Shown piece by piece: positions 7,583 to 15,066 of a stretch of DNA of 16,550 nucleotides. How positions within the stretch are numbered: position 1 is the stretch's first letter; each line of letters opens with the position of its first letter. The stretch spans positions 1 through 16,550 of the forward strand of contig JAUXDR010000003.1 in the NCBI GenBank assembly GCA_030618205.1, in the 5' to 3' direction. The position numbers and the translations under genes were made by a program. This DNA comes from Deltaproteobacteria bacterium. GTDB lineage: Bacteria > Desulfobacterota > Dissulfuribacteria > Dissulfuribacterales > UBA3076. A model generated the notes under the pieces. It worked only from the letters and a program-made list of their open reading frames with translations. It was not told where the DNA came from and did not search any database.

Positions 7583-7846
7583 CTATAAACCGTATTGCCT
7601 GTTCCGTTCAGTGTATGCCGGGTGCGTCTTGCGATAACGTCGCCAGTAGTCAGGATTTCTTTGCCTCCAGGCCCTCTGACAATCAGCCTGATTGGCTCTA
7701 TAGGCCTCATCTGTAGCAAGTTTCTCCTTCTGCCACTTCCGACGACGTGCCTTCTGACATTGAAGAGATTGTCCGCAATCAGGCGTTTAATGCGTTGTAG
7801 CTCGGTGTTGGGAAAATTCTTCCCGCAATAACCGATTTTCACGCAT
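7583..7846 (-). pseudogene. Broken IS-associated small zinc-finger/basic protein
   Basis: On the minus strand an ATG at 7846 preceded by a strong AGGAGG opens a frame that hits TAA at 7789-7787. After that stop the same frame reads TPDCGQSLQCQKARRRKWQK, then CQRAWRQRNPDYWRRYRKTH and PAYTERNRQ, ending at TAG 7585-7583. The RNPDYWRRYR...HPxYxERNR pattern belongs to a widespread small basic protein family often found beside transposase and recombinase genes. The expected N-terminal zinc motif (YCGKNFPN) is found in another frame, starting from GTG 7842. So the gene carries at least one frameshift between about 7780 and 7810 and is cut short at the 3' end. It is almost surely inactive. The longer 104-codon frame from GTG 7842 to 7528 is the out-of-frame reading of the same relic. 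Confidence 0.6.
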
Positions 7847-7927
7847 GTTAGAACCTCCTTCTTGCTTTTTTCTTCCTATTTAGAAATAATGTGCTGTAAA
7901 AGAAAAAAATAAGTCAGTTAAGGTGGT

Positions 7928-7933
7928 TATAAT
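7928..7933 (+). promoter_or_regulatory. Candidate -10 box for the GT2-GtrA gene
   Basis: A perfect TATAAT lies 75 bases before the ATG at 8009 in an AT-rich stretch. No good -35 box is seen at 16-18 bases upstream. This is the only promoter-like element between the broken IS gene and the glycosyltransferase. Confidence 0.3.
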
Positions 7934-8008
7934 CTAACTGCGCGAAACATACATTAGGCTTTACGTCAATCGTCTTGTATCAATATTGAATGAGAGGTAG
8001 CAAAACTG

Positions 8009-9112
8009 ATGACTAGCTCGTCGCCGATTCACGTGTCAATCGTAGTACCAACCTTTAACGAGTCGCAGAACGTACAAGAATTTCTACGCCGCATCGAAGC
8101 GACCCTTGGCGCCACAGGGTGGGAGGTTATCTTTGTCGATGATGACTCCCCTGATAAAACGGCATCTGTTGTACGTGACATCGCACGGGCTGACCCACGG
8201 GTTCGTTGCCTGCAGCGGATTGGCAGGCGAGGGTTATCTTCGGCGTGCATCGAGGGCATGTTGGCCACTTCGGCGGTCACCATTGCTGTCATGGACGCGG
8301 ATTTGCAGCACGACGAAACTATTCTGCCGAAGATGCTGGCAGAAATCGAGCAGGGCGGGGCGGACGTAGTGGTGGGAACCCGGTATGGCACTGGTGGGAG
8401 TACAGGTGACTGGAATGAATCTCGCAAGGCAATGAGCCGACTTGCAACGACGGCAAGCCGAACGATACTGAAGCAGCCTGTCTCCGATCCGATGAGTGGG
8501 TTTTTTATGCTACAACGAAAAATCTTGGATTCGACCGTCCATAATCTCTCGGGCTTAGGCTTCAAAATCCTTCTCGACATTTTGGCATCCGCCAAAACGC
8601 CCCTACGCGTTGCGGAAGTCCCCTACCGCTTCCGTGATCGCTTCGCCGGTGAAAGCAAACTCGATGAGATGGTTATCTGGGAGTACGGCATGCTACTCGC
8701 CGACAAGACGGTCGGTCGTTTTCTGCCTGTGCGCTTTCTGACTTTTTCGATTATTGGCGGCTTGGGCGTATTCGTCCACATGGCTGTATTAACCTCAGTG
8801 TTGAAGGGTCTGGAATCGAGTTTCACAACAGCCCAGTCTGCTGCCACTGGCACCGCGATGATATTCAACTTCGCGCTGAATAACATATTGACCTACCGTG
8901 ACCGTCGCTTAAAGGGGTGGGCATGGTTCAGAGGTCTCTTTAGCTTCATGATTGCCTGCAGCATAGGTGCCCTAGCCAACGTAGGCATTGCCACCTATTT
9001 GTTTGAGAACCGCACGCAGTGGATCCTTGCGGCGTTGGCTGGTGTGATGGTTGGTGCTGTTTGGAACTATGCCGTGACTCAACTCTACACATGGGGTAAA
9101 GGCGGATCGTAG
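8009..9112 (+). CDS. GT2 polyprenyl-phosphate sugar synthase fused to GtrA-like domain
   Basis: The N-terminal ~230 residues are a GT2 enzyme of the dolichol-phosphate mannose synthase type: VSIVVPTFNES (9-19), IFVDDDSPDKT (41-51), MDADLQHDE with the metal-binding DxD (95-103), and VSDPMSGFFMLQR with a later YRFRDRFAGESKL. These enzymes move a hexose from a nucleotide sugar to undecaprenyl phosphate on the cytoplasmic face. Residues ~238-367 form a GtrA-like domain with four membrane helices (RFLTFSIIGGLGVFVHMAVL, then NFALNNILTYRDR and two more), which is thought to help flip the lipid-linked sugar. This two-domain layout is well known. ATG 8009 has GAGAGG ten bases upstream. The product would be the natural donor maker for the GT39 enzyme at 10137-11822. 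Its 3' end overlaps the convergent gene by 28 bases. The sugar (mannose or glucose, for example) cannot be read from sequence. Confidence 0.9.
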   Translation: MTSSSPIHVSIVVPTFNESQNVQEFLRRIEATLGATGWEVIFVDDDSPDKTASVVRDIARADPRVRCLQRIGRRGLSSACIEGMLATSAVTIAVMDADLQHDETILPKMLAEIEQGGADVVVGTRYGTGGSTGDWNESRKAMSRLATTASRTILKQPVSDPMSGFFMLQRKILDSTVHNLSGLGFKILLDILASAKTPLRVAEVPYRFRDRFAGESKLDEMVIWEYGMLLADKTVGRFLPVRFLTFSIIGGLGVFVHMAVLTSVLKGLESSFTTAQSAATGTAMIFNFALNNILTYRDRRLKGWAWFRGLFSFMIACSIGALANVGIATYLFENRTQWILAALAGVMVGAVWNYAVTQLYTWGKGGS

Positions 9113-9936
9113 CGCTGATTTATCTCCAATTCAACCCAGTAAAGCCGGTGATCAGATATTCCCTTTGGCACATACCCACCGTCAATGACGTTAAACCCTT
9201 TCACAATAATCCAATCAACTCTGCCCAGTGTATCATTTGGTCCTAATGCAACATTTATCGCATCAATTGTATTCTTTTCACCCAATAGATCCATTAATTG
9301 CAAATCCCTTCTACTACTGTTTAAATCCCCTATAAGTATACAATGATTATGTTTTTTAAATTTGTTAATAACATAAGAAAGCTGAGCGCCACGGATAGCG
9401 CGGAGATCAAGATGCGTAAGTAATAGCGTTACTAATTTGTTGTTAAAATTAAATTGGATAGTCGTTAAATTGCGATGGTTATTGCTTTTATTCGTATCGT
9501 ATATTAGTTGTTCTCGGTACCAATAGGTCACATCAAAAGATGATAATAAGCCATTTCCATAGTATTCTTTATAGTATCTTTCTTGGTTTGGCAGAAAAAG
9601 CCATCCCATGTCAAGCATCTCACCGAGCTTTTCTGCTTGGCTAGAATGAGATAGTGGTGTTTCCCCTTTGACTTCATTTAAAGCAATTATATCAAACCCG
9701 TTTAAGACACTTGCCGTGCGTTTAATATTACGGATTCCATCTAATCCTTTACCGCTACGTATATTATAGGTAGCAATACGAAATGTGCTCTTATTGATAT
9801 CCTTTGCCTTGATTTCAGAATTAATGCGATTGCCTGCATTAGGCGATAAAGGACGTTTCATCATAACTTGCCAGACATTTAAACTAATGGAGAGAATGAA
9901 TAACAGTATGACAATTATTTTGATAGATTTTTTCAT
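9085..9936 (-). CDS. Exported endonuclease/exonuclease/phosphatase-fold protein
   Basis: A 283-residue protein with an N-terminal membrane anchor or signal (MKKSIKIIVILLFILSISLN, 1-20) followed by an EEP (DNase I-like) domain. The metal and active-site residues are in place: Asn 58 in ATYNIRSG, Glu 88 in ALNEVKG, the catalytic-loop THLDL, Asp 204 and Asn 206 in GDLNSS, Asp in GRVDWIIV and the SDH triad end at 261-263. The family cuts phosphodiesters or phosphomonoesters in nucleic acids, phospholipids or inositol phosphates; an anchored form would act on the periplasmic side. ATG 9936 has AAGGG six bases upstream. It is strikingly AT-rich next to its neighbours (16 G/C in the 60 bases 9301-9360, against 34 in 10921-10980 of the GT39 gene), a sign of separate origin. 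Substrate unknown; lipid-linked sugar phosphate is a guess from context. Confidence 0.85.
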   Translation of the reverse strand: MKKSIKIIVILLFILSISLNVWQVMMKRPLSPNAGNRINSEIKAKDINKSTFRIATYNIRSGKGLDGIRNIKRTASVLNGFDIIALNEVKGETPLSHSSQAEKLGEMLDMGWLFLPNQERYYKEYYGNGLLSSFDVTYWYREQLIYDTNKSNNHRNLTTIQFNFNNKLVTLLLTHLDLRAIRGAQLSYVINKFKKHNHCILIGDLNSSRRDLQLMDLLGEKNTIDAINVALGPNDTLGRVDWIIVKGFNVIDGGYVPKGISDHRLYWVELEINQRYDPPLPHV

Positions 9937-9944
9937 TTCTGCCC

Positions 9945-10136
9945 TTACACAGCACGGCTTAGAAAATTATTGAGAAAATCATCGTATTTGGATTCAAAGA
10001 ACCTTTCTGCAGGCGTTGTACCATCCGGCCTGTTATAAAGCTTTCTTTGAGTTTTGCAAGAGGCTCTATTGAATTCATAGCTCGATCCGAGTGCCTCTCT
10101 TTTCATAGCCGTAAGCAATGCTATCAACTGCCGCAA
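9945..10136 (-). pseudogene. Transposase-like C-terminal relic
   Basis: The frame directly after the stop codon of the GT39 gene, in the same phase, stays open for 63 codons to TAA at 9947-9945. It reads KTQRKLYNRPDGTTPAERFF followed by ESKYDDFLNNFLSRAV. The RPDGTTPAERFFE...D.F..L pattern recalls the C-terminus of transposases of the DUF6399 type (SDGTTAAERFF...LFEWLL). There is no start codon with a ribosome binding site. I read it as a transposase end fragment left between two genes. A short real gene or a tail of the GT39 protein reached by readthrough are the alternatives. Confidence 0.35.
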
Positions 10137-11822
10137 TTATTCACTCATATCGGAAATCGTGGCTCGCTGGATACGAAAAAGTGTATACCTGTCTTGCAGA
10201 GACTTCTCGTGGCGTGTGTACACACTTTGTGACAAGACAGTGACATTGCCTAAGCGTTCGAGTGGTTTTAAGTGCTTCATACGCCCCACTACAAAAAAGA
10301 CCTTCACCTCCTCGCCCAGGTGTTTACCAATGTCTTCAGGGTACCATACGCCGATCAGGGGGACCTGAGCATAAAAAATGTGACGAACAATCTCAGGACC
10401 GCCTGTGGCAAAAAGCAAAGGTTGGGGTGGCAGGTGCTTGTGGAGGGTCGTGATGAACTGACGGTCGTGACGCCGGGTATCGCCAGTTGGCATAACGTGA
10501 AGATGTACCTGTATTGTTCCCAGCACAAAGGCGAATAGGAAAACGGCAAGCACATGGCCTGGGCGTCTTCTGAGGGTAAAAACTCCCGCGAGAATGAAAC
10601 CCACGCAGAGGAGACCTCCAAGTATCCATGTATCCACGCGATAGTCGGCCAGGCGAGATCCGGCTACGAGGCTGGCCACGAGTAATGCGGGAGATATCAC
10701 AGCAATGACTCCCCATGCGGCCGATACCACATACTTGTTGTGCTCTTGGATGCGCTGTGCGAGCTCAAACATTCCTATTGTTGTCACGAGCGTAAAACCA
10801 GGGAGACAGGGAAGCATATAATGGTGGTGTTTTCCGTGGGAAAGCGAAAGAAGGAAGATCGGTACCAGGGCCCAAAGCCATGTGAAGCGATCCGCGGAAT
10901 CGGCTTCTCTCCACATTCGTTTCAGGGATGGGATAGCGCCGATCAGGGTTACGAGGGTCCACGGAAGGAGACTAGATGGAAACTTAGCCAGGTAGTACCA
11001 CCAGGGACGGCCATAACCGATAGCTCCCTTGGCGCGACCCACCGTATGAGCAAGCCAGAGATCGACGGCAGACGGTTCCTTAATGATCACCAGAGCCGGC
11101 CAAGCCCCGGCAATAAAAATTCCCAACACCAGTCCAATGGGGGACCACATTCGCTTCCAGGCATGTCGTTCACGCTGCCACAGGAGCCATGTCAGGCACG
11201 GTATCAGGGCCATGGCTGCACCGAACATGAGGCCCTTACACAGGTTTGTCAGGCCAATAAGGACCCAGAAGGCTATGGCTAACAGACGAGGCCGGCTGCT
11301 GGGCTGTGGCAGGCCAATCCCCTGCAAATGAATGAAGACCACGATGGCAGATACCACAAGGCATGCTAGTAACATGTCCGCTTCCGCGAGTCGAGAATAG
11401 GTCATCATGTACAAACTGGTACATTGGATTAGCCCGGCCATCAAACCCGCCTTCTCGCCCATCCAGCGGCCAACCATCATGGCCACAAGAAGCACGAGTA
11501 TCACACCCGCAGCAACCGAAGGCAAGCGTACCACCCATTCGGAGGCTTCCCCGAACAGGATGATCAAGGAAGCCACCAACCAGTGGAGTAGTGGCGGCTT
11601 CTCCAGCCATGAGTGATCTCCGATTTTTGGGATGAGCCAGTTATCCTCGGCTATCATCTGACGCGCTCCGCCCGCTACATAAATCTCGTGACTCGTCAGC
11701 ACACGTGCCCCTCCGAGGTTGACGCAGTTAACGACGAGGCATATGCCCAAGAGCAACAGCCAGCTTTTGATGGTGAGTGGGCCAATCAGTCGTGATCTTT
11801 CATCTTTTCTTGACTGAATCAT
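10137..11822 (-). CDS. ArnT/GT39-type membrane glycosyltransferase
   Basis: A 561-residue multi-pass protein with a large C-terminal periplasmic part. It begins with one helix (WLLLLGICLVVNCVNL, 21-36) and then the first periplasmic loop with LTSHEIYVAGGARQMI and DHSWLEKPPLLHWLVA (69-84), the layout of ArnT and protein O-mannosyltransferases. These enzymes use an undecaprenyl-phosphate sugar to glycosylate lipid A, other lipids or proteins in the periplasm. The usual acidic pair of this loop is reduced to SHE here, with Glu 46 kept; that variant occurs in ArnT relatives. About ten further hydrophobic segments follow up to residue ~420. ATG 11822 has GGAGG about 14 bases upstream, slightly far. 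The GT2-GtrA protein nearby is the likely donor source. The acceptor is unknown. Confidence 0.85.
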   Translation of the reverse strand: MIQSRKDERSRLIGPLTIKSWLLLLGICLVVNCVNLGGARVLTSHEIYVAGGARQMIAEDNWLIPKIGDHSWLEKPPLLHWLVASLIILFGEASEWVVRLPSVAAGVILVLLVAMMVGRWMGEKAGLMAGLIQCTSLYMMTYSRLAEADMLLACLVVSAIVVFIHLQGIGLPQPSSRPRLLAIAFWVLIGLTNLCKGLMFGAAMALIPCLTWLLWQRERHAWKRMWSPIGLVLGIFIAGAWPALVIIKEPSAVDLWLAHTVGRAKGAIGYGRPWWYYLAKFPSSLLPWTLVTLIGAIPSLKRMWREADSADRFTWLWALVPIFLLSLSHGKHHHYMLPCLPGFTLVTTIGMFELAQRIQEHNKYVVSAAWGVIAVISPALLVASLVAGSRLADYRVDTWILGGLLCVGFILAGVFTLRRRPGHVLAVFLFAFVLGTIQVHLHVMPTGDTRRHDRQFITTLHKHLPPQPLLFATGGPEIVRHIFYAQVPLIGVWYPEDIGKHLGEEVKVFFVVGRMKHLKPLERLGNVTVLSQSVYTRHEKSLQDRYTLFRIQRATISDMSE

Positions 11823-12170
11823 AATGTCTGGTGTGGCCTCCGAGGAAAATGATATTAATACCTAGATTGAGCGGTTCTTTTCAAGAATATCTTAAAATTT
11901 AATGAATTTAAAGGCTTTTCCCGAAAGAGGCATTTGCGCTGTCTCGTTTTTTTATACTCCCAGGCCGGTGATGCCTCTAACAATATAGGAAGACGGAAAT
12001 TTAGTGAATTTAACGATTAAATCACCTTGTTGCAAACTTCAAGTCTTGCAGAATTCAAGAACCTGCATGTATAGTTGATTATGTCTAAGAATTTTTTACG
12101 GATGTTTGAGTTTTTCAGTAAGTTAACGGTTTTAACTGCTGGTAAAGATGGGCTTCAATAAACTACTATA
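11823..12170. other. Divergent AT-rich intergenic region with paired repeats
   Basis: A 348-base gap between the GT39 gene (minus) and the tandem-kinase gene (plus) must hold both promoters. It contains two near-identical AT palindromes, a spaced 8-bp inverted repeat between them, a T-run (11947-11953) and a short inverted repeat AGTTAA/TTAACT at 12121-12137. I see no convincing -35/-10 pair and no gene. Confidence 0.5.
11896..12013. repeat. Paired AT palindromes enclosing an 8-bp inverted repeat
   Basis: AAATTTAATGAATTTAA (near 11895-11912) and AAATTTAGTGAATTTAA (11997-12013) are near-identical and each is close to palindromic. Between them AGAGGCAT (11926-11933) and ATGCCTCT (11971-11978) are perfect reverse complements 37 bases apart. 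The spacing from each palindrome to its arm is 13 and 18 bases, so the whole is a rough mirror. It may be a regulator-binding region or the trace of an inverted element. Confidence 0.45.
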
Positions 12171-13727
12171 ATGAAACAGGCTGTCTTTTCAGAACTCCCC
12201 ATGCCCGAAACCTGGGAAATCTGTGACCGGTATTTCGAGCCTGGCACTCTGTGGAGTTCCCAAGACATAGAGCTTGTCAAGGAGGCACGAAATAGGAGAG
12301 TTTACCGAAGCTCAGACCTGTTTATCAAGGTATTCCACCTAGGCTCAGTGGTCAGGAAACTTAGGAACCATGGAAAGAAAGAATGGATCATGGCCCAGTC
12401 ATTACACAGTCACGGCCTTACAGCTTCTCCGGTGGCATACGGGCGTATAGGCGAGTGGAGTTACTTTGTGGCAAGAGAAGTGCCTGGACCGACCCTTGCG
12501 TCATTTCTTAATTCAAGCTGGCCAATCCTTAACCACAAAGACAAGGGAAAGGTAATGTACAGCTTTTCCCGGTTTATCGCCGGCCTTTCGCAGGCAGGCC
12601 TGTTTCAACCGGACTTTCATCTCAACAATGTGATGTACAACCAGAGGGAAAACCAATTTTTCCTCATTGATCTCCACAGCGGACATCGGTATTTGAGGCC
12701 CTTAAACCTCAAGGAGCGCGTGGAACAACTCAGCTATATCCTGCCACCCCTATGGGGCAATATCTCACCGAGGGATATGCTGACTTTTGTCTCTATGCTT
12801 TCAAGAGAGTGGCCGGAACTCCGAGATAGATCGCTTCGATACAAAGTGCAGGAAAAGGCCTTTTGGCGCATGCGTCGGCACTGCTCAAAAAGAGGGCTTA
12901 GGCGTGTCGAAAAATCACTGTCAAAGATAAATGTCGGCAAAAAGGTCATTTTTTTGTCTGCTGGTACTCCAGAAGAGGTCAGACACTTCTTACATAATAT
13001 CCTTAACGAAACAATGAAGGACAAAAAGACCATTCTCAAGAACTCCAGGCACACACTCTCCTTGTTGGTCAAAGTCGCAGCTACGACTTATTTCCTGAAA
13101 ATCTATAGGAACTCAAGCCACCTCAAGTCGTGCTTGGACCTCTTCAGGACTTCAAGGGCCGAAAGGGCGTGGAACACTTCCTGGAACCTGATTGTGAGGC
13201 AAATCTCCACATCCCCCCCCTTGGCGGCCCTTGACACGAAAAATCCTTGGAACGAGATCTATGGTGCAGTAATCTATCCACAAATAGGCGCAGGCAAAGA
13301 AAACATAGAGATGATAAAAAGGACCCTGAAAAATCCTTGCACTGCTCCTGTTTTTCTTTCAAAACTCTGTGGTTTTGTATGGGAAATGCACGAAAAAGGA
13401 GTATTTCACGGCGACTGCAAAATCACAAACTTCTATTTCGATCCACGGAGTCCCGCGCCCTTTACGGTCTTCGACCTTGATGGGACCAAGATAAAAACAC
13501 GATTGTCAGATAATGAAAGGTTGTCAGATCTGGTCAACCTATGTGCCTCTCTTGAGTGGTGGCAAATAAGGGAAAACTTAACTGAAGAAGTGCTCAATCT
13601 GTATACAAGCAGGCATATTACGTGGCGAGAAAAAAAGCACAGATTGTTGAAAAAGCTGCAAATAAAAGTGCTCCGCCGTCTGGAACGGAAAAAAAACCGT
13701 GAAATCCAAAAATCTGACACACAGTAA
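12171..13727 (+). CDS. Tandem WaaP-like kinase: two kinase domains in one protein
   Basis: A 518-residue soluble protein with two consecutive kinase domains of the LPS-core kinase type. Domain 1 (about 35-230): Lys 53 in LFIKVFH, Glu 71 in KKEWIMAQSL, QPDFHLNN with Asp 148 and Asn 152/153, and LIDLHSG with Asp 167. Domain 2 (about 295-500): Lys 310 in YFLKIY, Glu 331 in RAERAWN, FHGDCKITN with Asp 415 and Asn 420, and VFDLDGT with Asp 435. All key residues for ATP binding and phosphotransfer are present in both halves. Ordinary WaaP/KdkA proteins are about 240-290 residues with one domain, so this looks like a fusion of two divergent kinases. It likely phosphorylates two core sugars, or one half has become regulatory. 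The ATG 12171 lacks a clear ribosome binding site. It overlaps the ligase-family gene by 29 bases, so the two are probably translated together. Confidence 0.85.
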   Translation: MKQAVFSELPMPETWEICDRYFEPGTLWSSQDIELVKEARNRRVYRSSDLFIKVFHLGSVVRKLRNHGKKEWIMAQSLHSHGLTASPVAYGRIGEWSYFVAREVPGPTLASFLNSSWPILNHKDKGKVMYSFSRFIAGLSQAGLFQPDFHLNNVMYNQRENQFFLIDLHSGHRYLRPLNLKERVEQLSYILPPLWGNISPRDMLTFVSMLSREWPELRDRSLRYKVQEKAFWRMRRHCSKRGLRRVEKSLSKINVGKKVIFLSAGTPEEVRHFLHNILNETMKDKKTILKNSRHTLSLLVKVAATTYFLKIYRNSSHLKSCLDLFRTSRAERAWNTSWNLIVRQISTSPPLAALDTKNPWNEIYGAVIYPQIGAGKENIEMIKRTLKNPCTAPVFLSKLCGFVWEMHEKGVFHGDCKITNFYFDPRSPAPFTVFDLDGTKIKTRLSDNERLSDLVNLCASLEWWQIRENLTEEVLNLYTSRHITWREKKHRLLKKLQIKVLRRLERKKNREIQKSDTQ

Positions 13728-15066
13728 GTTGGTAAGCGCGGCCTTTCTGGGGCTGCTAGTGATCATACCTTTACATCTTGGTTCTGGGTTCCGTTATGCT
13801 CTCATTATTGCCACTATCATTTTGACAGTAACAGGATGCATTTTCTCCGGTGGTGTCCCTGCAAGACAGGGATTAAAGGACTTGATAAACAGGGCGGCTG
13901 TCCACCCGCTTCGCTGGCCCCTCCTGGCCCTTTTTATTTGTACGACCTTTTCCCTGTGGATGAGCCCGGATTTTAGGTATTCTTTACGGGTATGGCGTAG
14001 CGAGATAGTACTGAACTATCTTTTATGTCTTACTGTTAGCCTCTTTACTTGGTCTTATGGTGCAAGGATAGACTGGTTTGTTCAAATTCGACGAGCCAAT
14101 ATTGTTTTCTTGCTTCTATATCTTGGACTGCTCCTTCAATGGTTGCTCTTCCCCCAGAGCCCTATATTCATTGAACCTGAGTATTCCCTGGATGGACGTT
14201 CACTCCAGGATATTATATTTCGCTATGGGCAGACAAACGAAGCATTTACAGACATTCATCACGTAAGCGTGTACATTTTGCTTTTTTTAGCGTCAACATT
14301 TCTAGATGTGGTACAGGACCGGAAGCGAATTAAAAATCTCCTGGTATTTCTCTTAAATTTGGCTGTCTTGATAACGACTACCAAACGGGCCCCCATATTG
14401 GCATTGATACTGGGTCTTGGTTTGACGCCATTATTTTACGTCTCTGCTCGAAAATATTTCCTGATAGGAACGGCTCTCATTTGTATTATATTAATGTTCA
14501 TCGTCTCTACGAACTTGCGGCCATACCTCATCCGGGGGGACTGGCGGTTTATCGCCAGCGGGAATTTCCTTGCTGGAAAGAAGGATATTCAAAGCTCAGT
14601 TAGCTTAAGAATTCATACCTACAAAAATTTCCTGGAATACACTGTAAAACAGCCATTTAAAGGAGTTGGTCTGGGACGGCGAAACATAAGGCGCTTGATG
14701 CCCGACGTGATCGAGAGGGCCGGCCTCCTTCATGGCCACAATGTGTTTTTGAATTACGCGGTGCAGACAGGAATTCAGGGCGCTGCAGCACTCCTCGTGC
14801 TGGTAATGTTACAGATCCGGCTGTTTTGGGTGGCCCGGAGGCAAGCTGTGAGGCACTCTGCCACAGACCTGATGGCACTGAGTCTTGTGTTCTTGTCCAT
14901 GTTTTGGATAACAAATTGCTTTACAGATGCCTTCCGCCACGGGTCGGCCACGCTTTACTGGTTGGTTATGGCTGTGTCGACAGGCATTGCTATGGCGGTA
15001 CGGGAAGAAGCGCCTCCCTCTTTTCGACTTTCGAGCATTTCTCTAGCCACGTCAAACACCTCCTGA
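13699..15066 (+). CDS. O-antigen ligase/polymerase family membrane protein
   Basis: A 455-residue protein with about ten to twelve membrane helices and one large periplasmic loop, the architecture of the Wzy_C (WaaL/Wzy) family. Landmarks are Arg 230 in TTTKRAPILAL and the loop region SLRIHTYKNFLEYTVKQPFK with GVGLG (302-326), followed by HGHNVFLNYAVQTGIQGA (345-362) with the conserved His motif. WaaL joins O-antigen from undecaprenyl pyrophosphate to the finished core in the periplasm; Wzy polymerises repeat units. With core kinases and heptosyltransferases beside it, ligase is the better guess, but sequence alone does not separate the two. The GTG at 13699 overlaps the preceding kinase gene by 29 bases in another frame, with a purine-rich GGAACGGAA upstream. 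Its 3' end overlaps the convergent GT9 gene by 112 bases. Confidence 0.88.
   Translation: MKSKNLTHSKLVSAAFLGLLVIIPLHLGSGFRYALIIATIILTVTGCIFSGGVPARQGLKDLINRAAVHPLRWPLLALFICTTFSLWMSPDFRYSLRVWRSEIVLNYLLCLTVSLFTWSYGARIDWFVQIRRANIVFLLLYLGLLLQWLLFPQSPIFIEPEYSLDGRSLQDIIFRYGQTNEAFTDIHHVSVYILLFLASTFLDVVQDRKRIKNLLVFLLNLAVLITTTKRAPILALILGLGLTPLFYVSARKYFLIGTALICIILMFIVSTNLRPYLIRGDWRFIASGNFLAGKKDIQSSVSLRIHTYKNFLEYTVKQPFKGVGLGRRNIRRLMPDVIERAGLLHGHNVFLNYAVQTGIQGAAALLVLVMLQIRLFWVARRQAVRHSATDLMALSLVFLSMFWITNCFTDAFRHGSATLYWLVMAVSTGIAMAVREEAPPSFRLSSISLATSNTS

Noticed and set aside
8029..8595. 188-codon minus-strand frame
   Set aside because: Antisense shadow of the GT2 domain, with a Ser/Arg-rich unnatural product.
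10740..11282. 180-codon plus-strand frame
   Set aside because: It lies wholly antisense to the GT39 gene, has a low-complexity product and no ribosome binding site.
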